Of a DNA stretch of 64,000 nucleotides, positions 43,622-54,300 are shown piece after piece. The translations under genes were made by a program, and so were the position numbers. Source of the DNA: Pseudomonadota bacterium (GTDB taxonomy: Bacteria > Myxococcota_A > UBA796 > UBA9615). The stretch's first letter is position 1, and each line of letters starts with the position of its first letter. The stretch lies in NCBI GenBank assembly GCA_024229515.1, contig JAAESI010000095.1, positions 1 to 64,000 of the forward strand, read 5' to 3'. The notes beneath the pieces were generated by a model. It did no database searches. It worked only from the letters and a program-made list of their open reading frames with translations, and had not been told where the DNA came from.

Positions 43622-44209
43622 CTAGGCGCCGGCCTGGAGGGTGATGACCGTGCGCGCGACCCCGATGTCGATCAGGATGCTGGACTCCTTGGCCGTGCCG
43701 GCCTGGGTGTCGATGGGCATCCGCTGGACCCACACCCACAGCTTTGCCATGCCGTACTGGTCGGTGTAGGTCTGCAGGTAGGTGGGGCGGTAGTCACCCT
43801 CGAACGTGCCGCTGAACTGGGCCCAGATCTCGTCGCTGGTAGCAACGTCCTGCCAGTTCTCGGTGTCGGGGTAGATGACGGCCTCAATGACCTCCTGCGG
43901 GAGGAGGTAGACGTCTTCGAAGCCGGAGGTGATCTCGACCCACACGTTGTTGACGGGCGATTCGGTGTCCTCGTTCACGAGGTAGATCGTCAGCGGGAAG
44001 ATGACGGGAGGCGAGGGCTGCTCGAGGTTGCACGACGGGTTGAGGGCCGCGCCCGTAATCGGGTCCACCGGGCACGCGAACCACGCGACCTTGATGTCCT
44101 CGATCTCGCCGATGGCTGTTCCGGGAGGGGCCTGCCATGGTCCGTTGGCGCACGAGGCGACGAACAGGCAACCAGTGACAGCGGACAGTAGGGACAGCTT
44201 CTGCTTCAT
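43622..44209 (-). CDS. Uncharacterised lipoprotein
   Basis: A 195-residue lipoprotein with signal to Cys20 (VASC). ATG 44209 is chosen over an upstream in-frame ATG because of the AGGAG 7-11 bases before it and the proper signal peptide. The mature part is beta-rich, with two Cys near 47-60 (VAWFACPVD, NPSCNLE) and a conserved-looking VWVEITSGFEDVYLLP strand, perhaps an Ig-like or big-like fold. No family recognised. Its ribosome-binding site lies inside the 3' end of aroKB (starts overlap region 44211-44222), so it is translated from the same message. Confidence 0.7.
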   Translation of the reverse strand: MKQKLSLLSAVTGCLFVASCANGPWQAPPGTAIGEIEDIKVAWFACPVDPITGAALNPSCNLEQPSPPVIFPLTIYLVNEDTESPVNNVWVEITSGFEDVYLLPQEVIEAVIYPDTENWQDVATSDEIWAQFSGTFEGDYRPTYLQTYTDQYGMAKLWVWVQRMPIDTQAGTAKESSILIDIGVARTVITLQAGA

Positions 44210-44210
44210 C

Positions 44211-45860
44211 TCACACTCCTGATTCAGAGAATACCCCAAGACGCAGGAGGTAGGCCAACTGGACATCGAGCTTCGATGTCGGCAGATCCACCACCACGGG
44301 GTTTCCCGGAGAGGCCAACAGGACCCACGCGAGGTCGGTCCCCTTCAATTTCTTGTCCATCGCGGCCGCTTTTGCCAGGGCGCGTCGCGACACGGGGGGC
44401 GCTGAGGTGGGAAGCCCCAGGCCCTGAAGAATGGTGCGGAGACGCGCCGGGAAGGCAACCTCTCCGATGCCGAGATCGACGGCCAGCTCGGCTGCGGCGA
44501 CCATGCCGATGGCGATCGCCTCCCCGTGCAGGAGGGTGCCGTAGCCGAGGGTGACCTCGAGGGCGTGGCCGATCGTGTGGCCGTAGTTGAGGATGCGGCG
44601 CAGCCCCGCCTCACGTTCATCCTGAGCGACCACGTGGGCCTTGACCCGAGCGCAGCGCACCACCACGTCCGACAGCAACTCGGGATCGCGGGCGAGCAGC
44701 TCGTCTGCGCGGCTCTCCATCAGCTCGACGAGGCCGACGTCCCCGAGCAAGCCCGTCTTCAAGGCCTCCGCGAGCCCGGAGCGCAGCTCGCGATCGGGCA
44801 GGGTGTCCAGGAAGCGAAGATCGGCGATGACCAGGGCGGGCTGCTTGAACGCGCCGATGAGGTTCTTCCCCGCCCGGTGGTTCACGCCCACCTTGCCCCC
44901 GACGCTGCTGTCGACCATCGCCAGCAACGTGGTCGGGAGCTGCACCAGTGGCACCCCCCGAAGCGTCAGCGCGGCCGCGAGGCCGGCCATGTCGCCGAGC
45001 ACGCCGCCCCCGAGGGCCACGATCGGCGAGCTCCTCTGCCACCCCCGAACGAGCAGCTTGTCCACCGCATCCATCACGGGACGGGCGTCCTTGCGGTCCT
45101 CGCCCGCGGGCAGGGTGATGTCCACGACCTCCCGGCCGGTGCGGGTCAGGGCGCCATGCACCCGAGCGGCATGCAGCGGCCCCACGTTCCAGTCGGTGAG
45201 CAGGGCGATCGGTCCGTCGCCGACGTAGCCCGCCTCGGCCTCGATCGTCTCGTCCAGGCCGCGCCCGACGACGACGTCGTACTCCGAACCAGGAACCTCC
45301 ACGCGGAGTCGATGCAACTCGCCGTCCGCCGGATCCATCGGCCCCGTGGTCGTGAGGCCCGAGGCCGAGGACGCCACCGCTTCGACCGCGGCGCTGACTT
45401 CGGCCGGGGGTCGGTCGCCGTCCACCCGGAAGGTCGCCTCCTCGTAGGCGGGTGCGCGCTCCGCGAGCATCTGCTCGATCCGGAGTTCATCCCACAACGG
45501 TCGATCGTGGCCGCCGGCGGCCGCGGCGATCCGACGCTTGAGCTCAGGGGCAGGCACGTCGAGGTGGATCCAGCAGGCTTCACTGCGCAGGTAGGCACGG
45601 CTGGATGGATCCAACGGCGCCCCGCCGCCAAGGGCGACTACACGGTCGGGTCGGCTGAGGGCCTGACGCAGCAAGCGAGCCTCCATGGCGCGGAACGCGG
45701 CCTCCCCGTGGGTGGCGAAGACGGTCTGGATGGGCACGCCGAAGGCGGCTTCGACCTCGCGATCGAGATCGACGAAGGTCCGCCCGGCCGCCCGTGCGAG
45801 TCGTTGTCCAACCGTGGATTTACCGGCGCCCATGAAGCCGCTGAGGGCGATGGGGCGCAT
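44211..45860 (-). CDS. aroKB: Shikimate kinase / 3-dehydroquinate synthase fusion
   Basis: A 549-residue bifunctional protein. Residues 1-165 are shikimate kinase (P-loop GFMGAGKST at 8-16, D-L-D-R-E, ALGGGAPLD, RPLW lid). Residues about 190-545 are 3-dehydroquinate synthase (GEDRKDARPVMDAVDKLL, GGGVLGDMAGLAAA, the metal and substrate region QLPTTLLAMVDSSVGGKVGV, NYGHTIGHALE, HGEAIAIGM). It performs steps two and five of the shikimate pathway; the enzymes are not consecutive, so the fusion probably serves co-expression rather than channelling. Lies directly after pilQ. Confidence 0.95.
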   Translation of the reverse strand: MRPIALSGFMGAGKSTVGQRLARAAGRTFVDLDREVEAAFGVPIQTVFATHGEAAFRAMEARLLRQALSRPDRVVALGGGAPLDPSSRAYLRSEACWIHLDVPAPELKRRIAAAAGGHDRPLWDELRIEQMLAERAPAYEEATFRVDGDRPPAEVSAAVEAVASSASGLTTTGPMDPADGELHRLRVEVPGSEYDVVVGRGLDETIEAEAGYVGDGPIALLTDWNVGPLHAARVHGALTRTGREVVDITLPAGEDRKDARPVMDAVDKLLVRGWQRSSPIVALGGGVLGDMAGLAAALTLRGVPLVQLPTTLLAMVDSSVGGKVGVNHRAGKNLIGAFKQPALVIADLRFLDTLPDRELRSGLAEALKTGLLGDVGLVELMESRADELLARDPELLSDVVVRCARVKAHVVAQDEREAGLRRILNYGHTIGHALEVTLGYGTLLHGEAIAIGMVAAAELAVDLGIGEVAFPARLRTILQGLGLPTSAPPVSRRALAKAAAMDKKLKGTDLAWVLLASPGNPVVVDLPTSKLDVQLAYLLRLGVFSESGV

Positions 45861-45885
45861 GGCAGGAGCCCGTCCGCTCCGCGCT

Positions 45886-48303
45886 CTAGCGCAGCTGCTG
45901 GACGATCGTCGGGGTGATGAAGACGAGGAGTTCGCGGCGATCCTCGCGCTTGCTCGTCCTCTTGAAGAGCCAGCCCAACACGGGGATGCGGCCCAGGCCC
46001 GGGACGAAGTCGCGGTTCACGGACGTCTCGTAGTTGTAGACGCCGCCGATGACGGTGGTGTCACCGTCCGCGACCATCACCGTGGTAACCGCTTCCTTGA
46101 TCTGGATGGTCGGCAAGTTGCCGATGGCGAGACCGAAATCAGGACGGTTCTTGGTGACGCTGATGTCCAGGAAGATGGTCCCGTCCGCCGTGATCTGGGG
46201 GGTGACCTCCAGGAGCAGGACGGCTTCGACGAACTGCACGTTCGTGCCTCGCAGCGACGCCGTCTCGAACGGAATCCGCGCACCGTCTCGGATGGAGGCG
46301 GGCCGGTTCGTGACCGTCGTGATGGACGGCGCCGAGATGATCTTCGACTCACCGGAGTTCTCACCGGCGGTCAGGCGGGCGTCGAGGTTGATGAGCCCCG
46401 ACAGCGAACCCAGCGACAGACCCAACGTACCGTTGGACGACGCGGCGGGGAGGTCGACGACGTAGTTCGGAACCGTCGTGAAGTTGGACGGCCGACCGCC
46501 GATGGTCGAGCTGTTGGTGCCGACCGTCGAGGACGTCTGACCACCGGACACGCCGATGGTGTTCGGGAAGAAGAGGCCCGTGGGCGCGCCCGTGGCCGGG
46601 CTGAAGTTGAGGTTTCCACCCCACTGAACACCGAGGGCACGGCTGAAGCTGTTGGATGCTTCGACGATGCGGGCCTCGATGTGGACCTGCGGCGTGCGCG
46701 TATCCAGAGCCTTGACCAGCTGACGGACCTGACCGAGGTTCCGGTCGATGTCGCGGATGATGAGGCTGTTGGTACGCTCGTCGAAGGTCACCGAACCGCG
46801 CTTGGTGAGCATGTCCTCGAGTTGCACCATCACGTCGCCCGCGGAGGCGTAGTTCAGCGGCAGGGTCAGGACGCGAAGCGGGAGCGACTCGATCTCCGCG
46901 GCCTGGGCAGCGGCCGCGTCCTCACGCTCCTTGCGGATCGTGGAGATGGGGGCGACGCGGATGATGTTTCCGTACTGAACCGCGCCGAGGCCCTTGGCCT
47001 GCAGCACCGCCACCAGCGCCTGGTCCCACGGGACCTCCTGGAGCTGGACCGTCACCTGCCCGGCGACGTCGTCGGAGCTGACGATGTTCAGCTTGCTGAC
47101 GGCGCTGATGAGGCGGAAGACGTTGTGGATGTTCGCGTTGACGAGGTTCAGGTTCAGCGGGAAGCCGCGCCACTGGTGGGCGGGGTCCATCTCGCCCATG
47201 AAGACACCGTCTCCACCGGGGAGCACGCTGGAGACGCGGCGACGCGCGACCTTCGCGGGATCCTTGAGGTCACCACCGGCGCCGATGAGCCGCTCGCGGC
47301 CCGTCGCGCTCTCCATGACGTCGTCCTCAGCAACGACCGGCTCCTCCTCGGGCTCCTCGGACGGCTCGACCACGACGGGCGCCTCGTAGGCGGCACCGGC
47401 GATGCTCGGCGGAATCGGGAAGTCGATGATGAGGACGTTGTCGCGCTCGGTGACCGTCGGCGTGACGGCCTCGCGGAGGTCCACGACCACCTTGACCTCG
47501 TCGCTGCTGCGGCGGGATCGGAAGGCGGTGACGCCGACGACGGCGGAGGCGAATTGGCTCGTGTCGAGCTTGCGCTCAAGGCCCGAACCGAGGGCGGAGT
47601 TGCGCAGCGCGACGACCATCCGGTTCTCGGACGGGTAGGAGGTCGAGTAGTCGAGGCGGCGGTTGCCCGTGATGACCACGCGGCTGATGCTGGACTCGAG
47701 CTTCTGCTGGAAGTCGACGCCGCGAATCTGGGTACCCGACCCGAAGTCGTGGTCGCCGGCGACCGATGACAGCTCACCGGTCCGCGTGGACTGGATGCGC
47801 AGGTCGACGTCGCTGGAGCCCGAGCTCGTCGTGCTGACGTCCTCTTCGGCCATGGCGGCCGCGATCGCGTCCTCCTCGGCGGAGGTCGAACCGTTGTCGC
47901 CCGAGTCGTCACGGTGCAGACGCAAGGTCAGCGCCTGGCCCCCGACGGCCTCGTCGTAGCCCAGCAGGGCGGTCAAGTAGACGCGGATCTCGGTGCTCGT
48001 ACCGGTCGCATCGCTGCTCTCGGAGACCTCGATCTTGTCCACGACACCGTTGCCGACCTGCATGATCGGCTCGACCGAGCCCATCGTCATGCCGGCGCAC
48101 GTCACCACGAGGGTGGGCGGCTCGGTGATGGTGAACGATCCGCACTGGGGGCGCGCCGAGGCGGCGAGCTCCAGCACGACGTCGCTGCCGGTGTCGGAAA
48201 CACCGATGGACGTGAGGGTCGACGCATCGTCCTGGGCAACCGCGGGCGTGGCGATCAGGAGGAGAGCGGCAGACACTCCAGCAATCTGGCGAATGAGCTT
48301 CAT
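45886..48303 (-). CDS. pilQ: Type IV pilus secretin PilQ
   Basis: An 805-residue secretin: Sec signal (1-23, ATPAVAQ), two AMIN-like domains (about 25-330) that bind peptidoglycan, an acidic linker, STN/N0 and N1 domains (about 390-560; NLNLVNANIHNVFRLISAVS, VPWDQALVAVLQAKGLG), and the secretin core (about 590-805: IEARIVEASNSFSRALGVQWG, the VPGLGRIPVLGWLFK amphipathic segment). It forms the outer-membrane channel for the pilus. ATG 48303 preferred to one 21 bases upstream, which overlaps the pilP stop, because AGGGA precedes it. Confidence 0.95.
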   Translation of the reverse strand: MKLIRQIAGVSAALLLIATPAVAQDDASTLTSIGVSDTGSDVVLELAASARPQCGSFTITEPPTLVVTCAGMTMGSVEPIMQVGNGVVDKIEVSESSDATGTSTEIRVYLTALLGYDEAVGGQALTLRLHRDDSGDNGSTSAEEDAIAAAMAEEDVSTTSSGSSDVDLRIQSTRTGELSSVAGDHDFGSGTQIRGVDFQQKLESSISRVVITGNRRLDYSTSYPSENRMVVALRNSALGSGLERKLDTSQFASAVVGVTAFRSRRSSDEVKVVVDLREAVTPTVTERDNVLIIDFPIPPSIAGAAYEAPVVVEPSEEPEEEPVVAEDDVMESATGRERLIGAGGDLKDPAKVARRRVSSVLPGGDGVFMGEMDPAHQWRGFPLNLNLVNANIHNVFRLISAVSKLNIVSSDDVAGQVTVQLQEVPWDQALVAVLQAKGLGAVQYGNIIRVAPISTIRKEREDAAAAQAAEIESLPLRVLTLPLNYASAGDVMVQLEDMLTKRGSVTFDERTNSLIIRDIDRNLGQVRQLVKALDTRTPQVHIEARIVEASNSFSRALGVQWGGNLNFSPATGAPTGLFFPNTIGVSGGQTSSTVGTNSSTIGGRPSNFTTVPNYVVDLPAASSNGTLGLSLGSLSGLINLDARLTAGENSGESKIISAPSITTVTNRPASIRDGARIPFETASLRGTNVQFVEAVLLLEVTPQITADGTIFLDISVTKNRPDFGLAIGNLPTIQIKEAVTTVMVADGDTTVIGGVYNYETSVNRDFVPGLGRIPVLGWLFKRTSKREDRRELLVFITPTIVQQLR

Positions 48304-48323
48304 GGTCCCTGCTTCCGCACGCA

Positions 48324-48872
48324 TTACTTCTTCGCTTCCAGCGAGGCCGGATCCGGCAGTCGCATGGTGATCTCGTTGATGATCAGCTCGTTCTCGATCG
48401 GATCCCGATATTCCTCGGTGATGATCAGCTCTTCAGGCTTGATCTGGGTGACCTTGCCCCAGTTCTTGCCGATGAGGGTCCCGAGCTCTACGACGTGTCC
48501 GATGCCGTCCGGGTCTTCCACCAGGGCACGAGGCGCCTGGATGTTCCAGATGATGCCGCGCAGCTGGTAGCTGTCGATGTCGTGCAGCTGCAGCGGACCC
48601 AGCGGGCCGCCGTCGCCGATGACCACGACTTCCTTGGCGATGAACGAGCGGAACGGGTCCCGCTTGCCGATCGAGTTGTAGGAGTACCGGGCCGTCTCTT
48701 CTTCGACGGGCTCTTCCTCGGCGATCGCCTCGGCCGGGCCGGTGTCCTTCATGGGGGTCGGTCGCGCGCTCGGGGCGGGGGCGGAACCTCCACCTCCACC
48801 ACAACCCACCATCGGCACCGCCGTCAGGGTCAGGCCGCAAATCAGCAGCAGCGTAGTCCGCATACGCATCAT
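48324..48872 (-). CDS. pilP: Type IV pilus lipoprotein PilP
   Basis: A 182-residue lipoprotein (Cys24, MVGC then a Gly run), a disordered linker, and the PilP domain (YSYNSIGKRDPFRSFI, LRGIIWNIQAPRALVEDPDG, GKVTQIKPEELIITEEYRD). It connects the PilN/PilO inner-membrane ring to PilQ. One base separates it from pilO. Confidence 0.93.
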   Translation of the reverse strand: MMRMRTTLLLICGLTLTAVPMVGCGGGGGSAPAPSARPTPMKDTGPAEAIAEEEPVEEETARYSYNSIGKRDPFRSFIAKEVVVIGDGGPLGPLQLHDIDSYQLRGIIWNIQAPRALVEDPDGIGHVVELGTLIGKNWGKVTQIKPEELIITEEYRDPIENELIINEITMRLPDPASLEAKK

Positions 48873-48873
48873 G

Positions 48874-49482
48874 TCAGCGCCTCCTCCGGCCGCTGCTCGT
48901 GCTGCTCACCTCGGCCTCCGTCAGGAAGCGGTAGGTCACCGCGGTTCCTTCGATGGTCAGGATGATCTTGCCGGAGCGTTCCGATGGGTCAGACATCGCG
49001 ATGTTGCGGATGTTGACGATTCGATTGAGCTTGCCGATTCGGTCGAAGAAGGTCGCCACCTCGTGGTAGCTGCCTTCGACCTTCAGCTTCACGGGCACGT
49101 CGGCGTAGAAGTCCTTGCGGGCCTCCGGCAGCGGCTGGAAGAGCAGGAACTCGAGCCCGATCTTCTTGCCGATGGACGAAATGCGCCGGACCAACTCCGG
49201 GATCTCGCGGTCGTTGGGCAGCTCCTTGACCGCCTTCAGCAGCTCTTCGTTGAGCCGCTCGACGCGTCGCTCCCAGCGGTCGCGGTTCTCCGCGATGTCG
49301 CGGTTCTCGTCGCGCTGCTCGGTCAGCTCTTCCTGCTTCACCAGCGCCGTGTCGATGTTCTCGCTCGTGGGCTTGATGAGGAGGAAGAAGAGCCCCGCCG
49401 CGATCGCGACGTAGATGCCGATCGCCGCCGCCAGCTTCTGTGCGGCAGTGAGCTTGCCAATCCTTTCGAGGAGGTCGCCCAT
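48874..49482 (-). CDS. pilO: Type IV pilus alignment protein PilO
   Basis: A 202-residue protein with one membrane helix (about 18-38), a coiled coil (about 40-95) and a ferredoxin-like periplasmic domain (VPVKLKVEGSYHEVATFFDR). Stop abuts the pilP gene; start abuts the pilN stop. Confidence 0.93.
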   Translation of the reverse strand: MGDLLERIGKLTAAQKLAAAIGIYVAIAAGLFFLLIKPTSENIDTALVKQEELTEQRDENRDIAENRDRWERRVERLNEELLKAVKELPNDREIPELVRRISSIGKKIGLEFLLFQPLPEARKDFYADVPVKLKVEGSYHEVATFFDRIGKLNRIVNIRNIAMSDPSERSGKIILTIEGTAVTYRFLTEAEVSSTSSGRRRR

Positions 49483-50043
49483 TTAGCTTTCCTCCACCAC
49501 GCCAGGCACCACCAGCCGGCTGGTGATGGTGAATCGCTTCAGGTGAAGATCTTCGATCTCCTCCTTCTCGATGGAGCCCAGGTAGACCTCCTTGAAGTAG
49601 GCAGACTCCTCGAGGCGGCTCATGAACGTGGCGATGACCTCGTTGTTGATGCTCAGCCCCTGCAGGGTGACGCGGCCTTCCTTCTCATCGAGATCGGCGA
49701 GCCAGAGCTTTTCGGGGATGCGCGCAGCGAGCTCGTCCAGCATGTGGACCGGGCCCGTCTTGTTCGCCTTCAGGTTGCGGATGACGCTGAGCTTGCGCTC
49801 CAGCAGCGCCTCCTGCTCCTTGTACTCGTCGACTTCGCCGATGATCTTCTTCAGGTTCTCGATCTCGTCGGTGAGCTGCTTGTTGGCGATCTCGATGTCG
49901 CTCAGCTCGCCCTTCTTGCCGGTGTACATGACGATGCCGACGAGCAGCACCGTGACCAGTCCGGCCACGAACAGCACCAGGTGGCGCTGAATCGCTTCCT
50001 TCTTGCGGGCCGCTCGGACCGGCAGGAGGTTGATCTTGATCAT
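49483..50043 (-). CDS. pilN: Type IV pilus alignment protein PilN
   Basis: A 186-residue protein. It begins MIKINLLPVRAARKKEA, the conserved cytoplasmic peptide that docks in PilM, followed by a membrane helix (about 22-43), a coiled coil (about 45-95) and a periplasmic domain. It overlaps pilM by four bases (ATGA). Confidence 0.95.
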   Translation of the reverse strand: MIKINLLPVRAARKKEAIQRHLVLFVAGLVTVLLVGIVMYTGKKGELSDIEIANKQLTDEIENLKKIIGEVDEYKEQEALLERKLSVIRNLKANKTGPVHMLDELAARIPEKLWLADLDEKEGRVTLQGLSINNEVIATFMSRLEESAYFKEVYLGSIEKEEIEDLHLKRFTITSRLVVPGVVEES

Positions 50044-51119
50044 CGGTCGCCGGCCCTCCGAAGGCCGAGGCCTACCGCGACGGCAGCCATCGGCGCGACC
50101 TCGTTGAGGAACGCGATGTTGAAGTCCCGCTCGTTGATTTCCACCTTGCGGAAGGCGTTCACCAACTCGACGGGGAGGCCGGTCTTGTCCTGAATCGTCC
50201 GGGTCAGACCCGGGATTCGAGAGCTGCCGCCCGAAAGGAAGATGCGGGAGATTTCGTCCTCGGTGGACGTCGCCGCGTAGAAGTCCAGCGAACGCTGAAT
50301 CTCCGTCGCGACGTTCTCACTGACCGACCGGATGATCCCCTCGACCTCCTCGGGCACGACGGCCTGGGAGTCGCGGACGATGTCGCCGCCGATCTTGAGC
50401 GCCTCCGCCTCCTCGTAGGAGACGTTGAGCTGCTTCTGAATCTCTTCGGTGTACTGGTTGCCACCGAGCGTGATGTCGCGGGTGAAGGCGGTGATGCCGG
50501 CGCGAAGCACGTTGATGTTGATGATCGACGCCCCGATGTTGACCAGCACGACCGTGTCGTCCGGGCTCAGGTCGTAGTTCAACTCGAAGCAGTTTTCGAT
50601 CGCGAAGGAGTCGACGTCCATCACCACGGGGGTGAGGCCGGCCTCCTGCACGATCGCCTGATAGTCGTTGATCATGTCCTTCTTGGCCGCGACCAGGAGG
50701 ACTTCCATCTGCCCCGCTTCGTCACCCACGGGGTTGAGAATCTGGACGTCGATGTTTACGTCGTTGATGTCGAACGGGATGTACTGCTCCGCTTCCCACT
50801 GGATGGATTCCTCCAGCTCGTCGCGGGTCATCACCGGAAGGTTGATCTTCTTGATGATCACGGAGTGACCCGACACGGAGGTGACGACCTCCTTGGTGCG
50901 GATCTTGTGACTCGTTACCAGTTCACGGATCGAGTCCACGATGATGTTCGAGTTCATGAGCGCGCCGTCGACAATCGCCTCCGGCGGCAGCTTCTTCATC
51001 CCGAAGTTCACAAGGGAATACTTCCCCTTGGACTCCTGCAACTCCAACACCTTGATGTAGGAGGAGCCGATGTCGAGGCCGATCGCGCTCTTCGGCCTTC
51101 CGAAGCCCAACAGTGCCAT
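50040..51119 (-). CDS. pilM: Type IV pilus assembly ATPase-like protein PilM
   Basis: A 359-residue actin-like protein (SAIGLDIGSSYIKVLELQES phosphate loop, VVLVNIGASIININV, FLSGGSSRIPGL adenosine motif). It binds PilN on the cytoplasmic side. The ATG at 51119 is chosen over one 21 bases upstream because GGGAGAAG precedes it and the family N-terminus fits. First gene of the twelve-gene minus-strand unit. Confidence 0.95.
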   Translation of the reverse strand: MALLGFGRPKSAIGLDIGSSYIKVLELQESKGKYSLVNFGMKKLPPEAIVDGALMNSNIIVDSIRELVTSHKIRTKEVVTSVSGHSVIIKKINLPVMTRDELEESIQWEAEQYIPFDINDVNIDVQILNPVGDEAGQMEVLLVAAKKDMINDYQAIVQEAGLTPVVMDVDSFAIENCFELNYDLSPDDTVVLVNIGASIININVLRAGITAFTRDITLGGNQYTEEIQKQLNVSYEEAEALKIGGDIVRDSQAVVPEEVEGIIRSVSENVATEIQRSLDFYAATSTEDEISRIFLSGGSSRIPGLTRTIQDKTGLPVELVNAFRKVEINERDFNIAFLNEVAPMAAVAVGLGLRRAGDR

Positions 51120-51185
51120 TCCGCTTCTCCCAACCGGCACGAAGGCCCATCTTTGGCCCGCATCACCAAGAATTCCTGCCCGAAG

Positions 51186-51202
51186 GTCAGGGAATCCCTG
51201 AC
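51186..51202. promoter_or_regulatory. 17-bp perfect palindrome in the pilM leader
   Basis: GTCAGGGA and TCCCTGAC flank a single A. It lies between the candidate promoter and the pilM start, about 67 bases before the ATG. It could be an operator or an RNA hairpin in the leader. Confidence 0.65.
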
Positions 51203-51218
51203 GTAGACCACTCTGACT

Positions 51219-51245
51219 TTCCTACAGCGCAGATCTTGTTGTCAA
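51219..51245 (-). promoter_or_regulatory. Candidate pilM promoter
   Basis: On the minus strand a perfect TTGACA (51245-51240) is followed after 15 bases by TAGGAA (51224-51219). The -35 is good; spacing is short and the -10 weak. Confidence 0.4.
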
Positions 51246-51332
51246 GCCGGCGACACCCTCGGCGCCAGCTATACTTCCCATTGCGGCCAGGGTTGCAGTT
51301 TGCTCTTGCAAAGACCCGCCGCCCTACGAATC

Positions 51333-54300
51333 ATGATCGATCCTAGCGAGTCCGAAGCGACTGATCGACCCGGCGGGCGAATTTCAAAAGCCAGTGGTTG
51401 GGCCCAGTTAGCTTCTCTGCCCCTGGTAGCTTGCGCCGTATTTGGCGCCGGTTTCGGGGCGGATCCGACCGTCTTGATCGCACCTGCACTGCTCCTGGGC
51501 ACAGCGTTCGGGGCTGCGATCGCGCCCCGCGGAAAGGCCGAACAGGCTTGGGCTCCTCCGGTCGCGGTCGGGCTGATCGCCTCGCTTCCCGTGTGGCTCC
51601 CATGGATCTCCCGGCTCGGCCCGATCGGCACGGTATTGGCCGTCGGAGGGACGGCCTGGCTGCTGATTCCCCGGATCTCCCCCCGGCGCCTCCCTCCCCT
51701 GGGCCCCGGCGCCGCCGCGGTGGCGATCGGCCTGTTGGCGGCGCTGAACAGCGCCGTCCCCTCCTCCGGGCTGCTCCTGGCCGCCGTCGCGGGGGGGCTG
51801 CTGGCCTTGCCTTCAGCGCTGCTCGAGCTCCCCTCGGGGCCGACCCCCGTCGAAACCGGGGAATCTGATGACGGCCTGCTCCTCGGCATCGTGGCCGCGG
51901 GTGTGGTCCCGGTGCTCGCGATCGCGGGGGGGCCGATCTTCGGGCCGTCGCCAAGCTGGCTCGCCGAAGCCCTCACCGGGTTCGCCGCGGGGACCGCCGG
52001 CGCGGCCCTGCTCCGGCGGTTCGCGCCTCGCTTCGCCGCCCTGCTCCCCCTGGTGCTGCCGCTGGCGATCCTCGGCGCCGGGATGGTGCTGCTTCAAGGG
52101 CACGATGGCGTCGGCTGGCTCATCGCCCAGGGCGTACCCGCCTCCGCCGGCGGCGCTCCCCTCGCGGCCGGGCTGCTGACGGGCGGACTGTTCGCGGGGG
52201 TCGGCCTGACCGCCGGTCCAGCGGGGTCACGCACCGCCTGGGGGCTGGCGATCGGCGCCGTGCTCTGGATCGTGCTCCCCGACTTGCTGGGCGCCGACCT
52301 CGCCGTCCGGGCCCTCGTCGTGGCCGCCGCGCTGCGGGTGTTGACGGTGGTGGTGAGCACGCAACCGGCGCCCGTCCGGGCCATGGCCGCGCTCGCCGCG
52401 GCGGCGGGGTTGAGCGGGCTGGCGCTGCCAGCGGCCCCCTCGGGCATCCGCGCGGTCGCTCCCTACGCCGCGTTCACCGAGCTCGGCACCCTCGGCCAGT
52501 TGGATCTCGCAGCGGGCTGGCGCGGGGCGTCGGGGCGTGCGAGCGCGCGCGGTTCGCTCGCCGTGCTGGACGATCTCCGTCCGCCGATCCGATGGCAGCG
52601 GGGCCAGAGCATCGATCATGGCCGGGAGACGATCTCCGCGGACGCCTTCTTTGCCCATCTGCCGGGGCTGCTCCGCGGCGACGCCCCGACCTCGGTGCTC
52701 ATCATCGGCGGGGGGCACGGGGGAGCCGCCGACTCCGCCCGTCGAGCCGCCGCCGGCGGAGTCACCGTGCTTCTCCGCTCCCCCGCGGATCGCTGGATGA
52801 TCAAGGCCAACGGACCCTGGAACCAGGACGTGGCGGCGGACCCGGCCGTGCGGGTGACCTCCTCGATCCCGCGGGGCGCGCGCTTCAGCGCTGTTCTCGT
52901 CGACCTCCCCCCCGTGTGGGTGCCCGGAGCAGCCCACGAATGGTCGCCCGCTGCGATCGCCCGGGCCGGGGCTCAGCTCGATGCCGGAGGAGTCGTCGTC
53001 TTTCGACTCCCCCTCGCGACGATCAGCGGCGATGAGCTCGCGGGGTTCGCCGGCGACGTGGCGGATCGCTTTCCCCAGGTGACTGCCTGGCTGGACCCGA
53101 CCGGCTCGGCCCACCTCCTGCTCGCCGCGTCGGAGACGGCCGGCGCGGTGGAGGCGGGCGCCGCGTGGCGGGCATGGAGCCGACGGGTGGTCAAGGACGA
53201 GCTCCGCCGGGCTTCCCTGGCCGGCCCCACGGACGCGCTGGAGCGGATGGTCACCGATCGTGACGGGCTGATCGCCATGGCCGCGGGCCGCGCCCGGCGG
53301 GACCGGTTCGGCGCAGCGATCGTGGCCGGGGTGCGGGTGCGCGGGGACCGACGGGCGCTCCCCCTGGCGACGCTGCGGGCAGCGGGGGGTGGGCCGGAGC
53401 GGCTGTTCGACCTGAGCACGGTGCCCGAAGCCGAGCGCGCCGAGGTCCGAGAGCGGCTGGCGACGGCGGCGCTGGCCCGGAACGACTACCTCGCGATGCT
53501 GGAGGCGCTGGCCTCGGGCGATTCGGTCGCGGCCCTGGACACGGCCCGTCGAATCGCGGAGTCGGGGGACGACTCGACCAAGGACCTCAAGACGTTGATC
53601 GAGCCTTGGCTCGCGCGGTGCCGGGCACTACGCGCTCAGGGGTTCCTCGATCAGGCCAAGGCCGAGTGCCTGGTGGCGCAGTCCTTCTCCCCCACGGACA
53701 ACGAGGCCGCGCTGCTGCTGGCCGATCTCCACCGCGGGTTGCACGATCTCGCCGCGGCCGAAGTGCTGTACGAGGCGGTGAGCGAGCGCGAGCCCGCCAA
53801 CGTCGGCGCGCTGCTGGGGCTGGCGTCGATCCGGGTGCTTCAGAACCGGCTCCCCGATGCGGTGGCGTTTCTCGAACAGGCTGAACAGATCGAGCCGGGC
53901 AACGCGCTGCTGCTGAACAACCTCGCCTCGGTCCACTTCTCCCTGGCCAAGCGCGCCAGCAGCGACGCCGAAGCGGAGCCCCACGTGCAGCGAGCCCGCA
54001 CGCTCTTCCAAGCAGCGGCATCCCTGGAACCGCGGATGGCGGAGCCGCGCGCGGGCCTGGCCGAGATCTACAGCTTCGCCGGCAACCCCGAGGCCGCGCT
54101 GACCGAGATCGAGCGCGCGGTGTTCCTGGATCCCCGCTGCCAGTACCGGGCGGCCCGCAGCCAGGCGCTGTACGAAGTCAACCAGCGTCTCGAGGCGAGC
54201 AAGGCCGCCGACGAAGTGCTCCTGGAGTGCCCCGACGAGCTGATCGCGCTGGGCACGAAGGCGATGTCGTTGATGGATCGCGGCTGCTTCGAGCAGGCGT

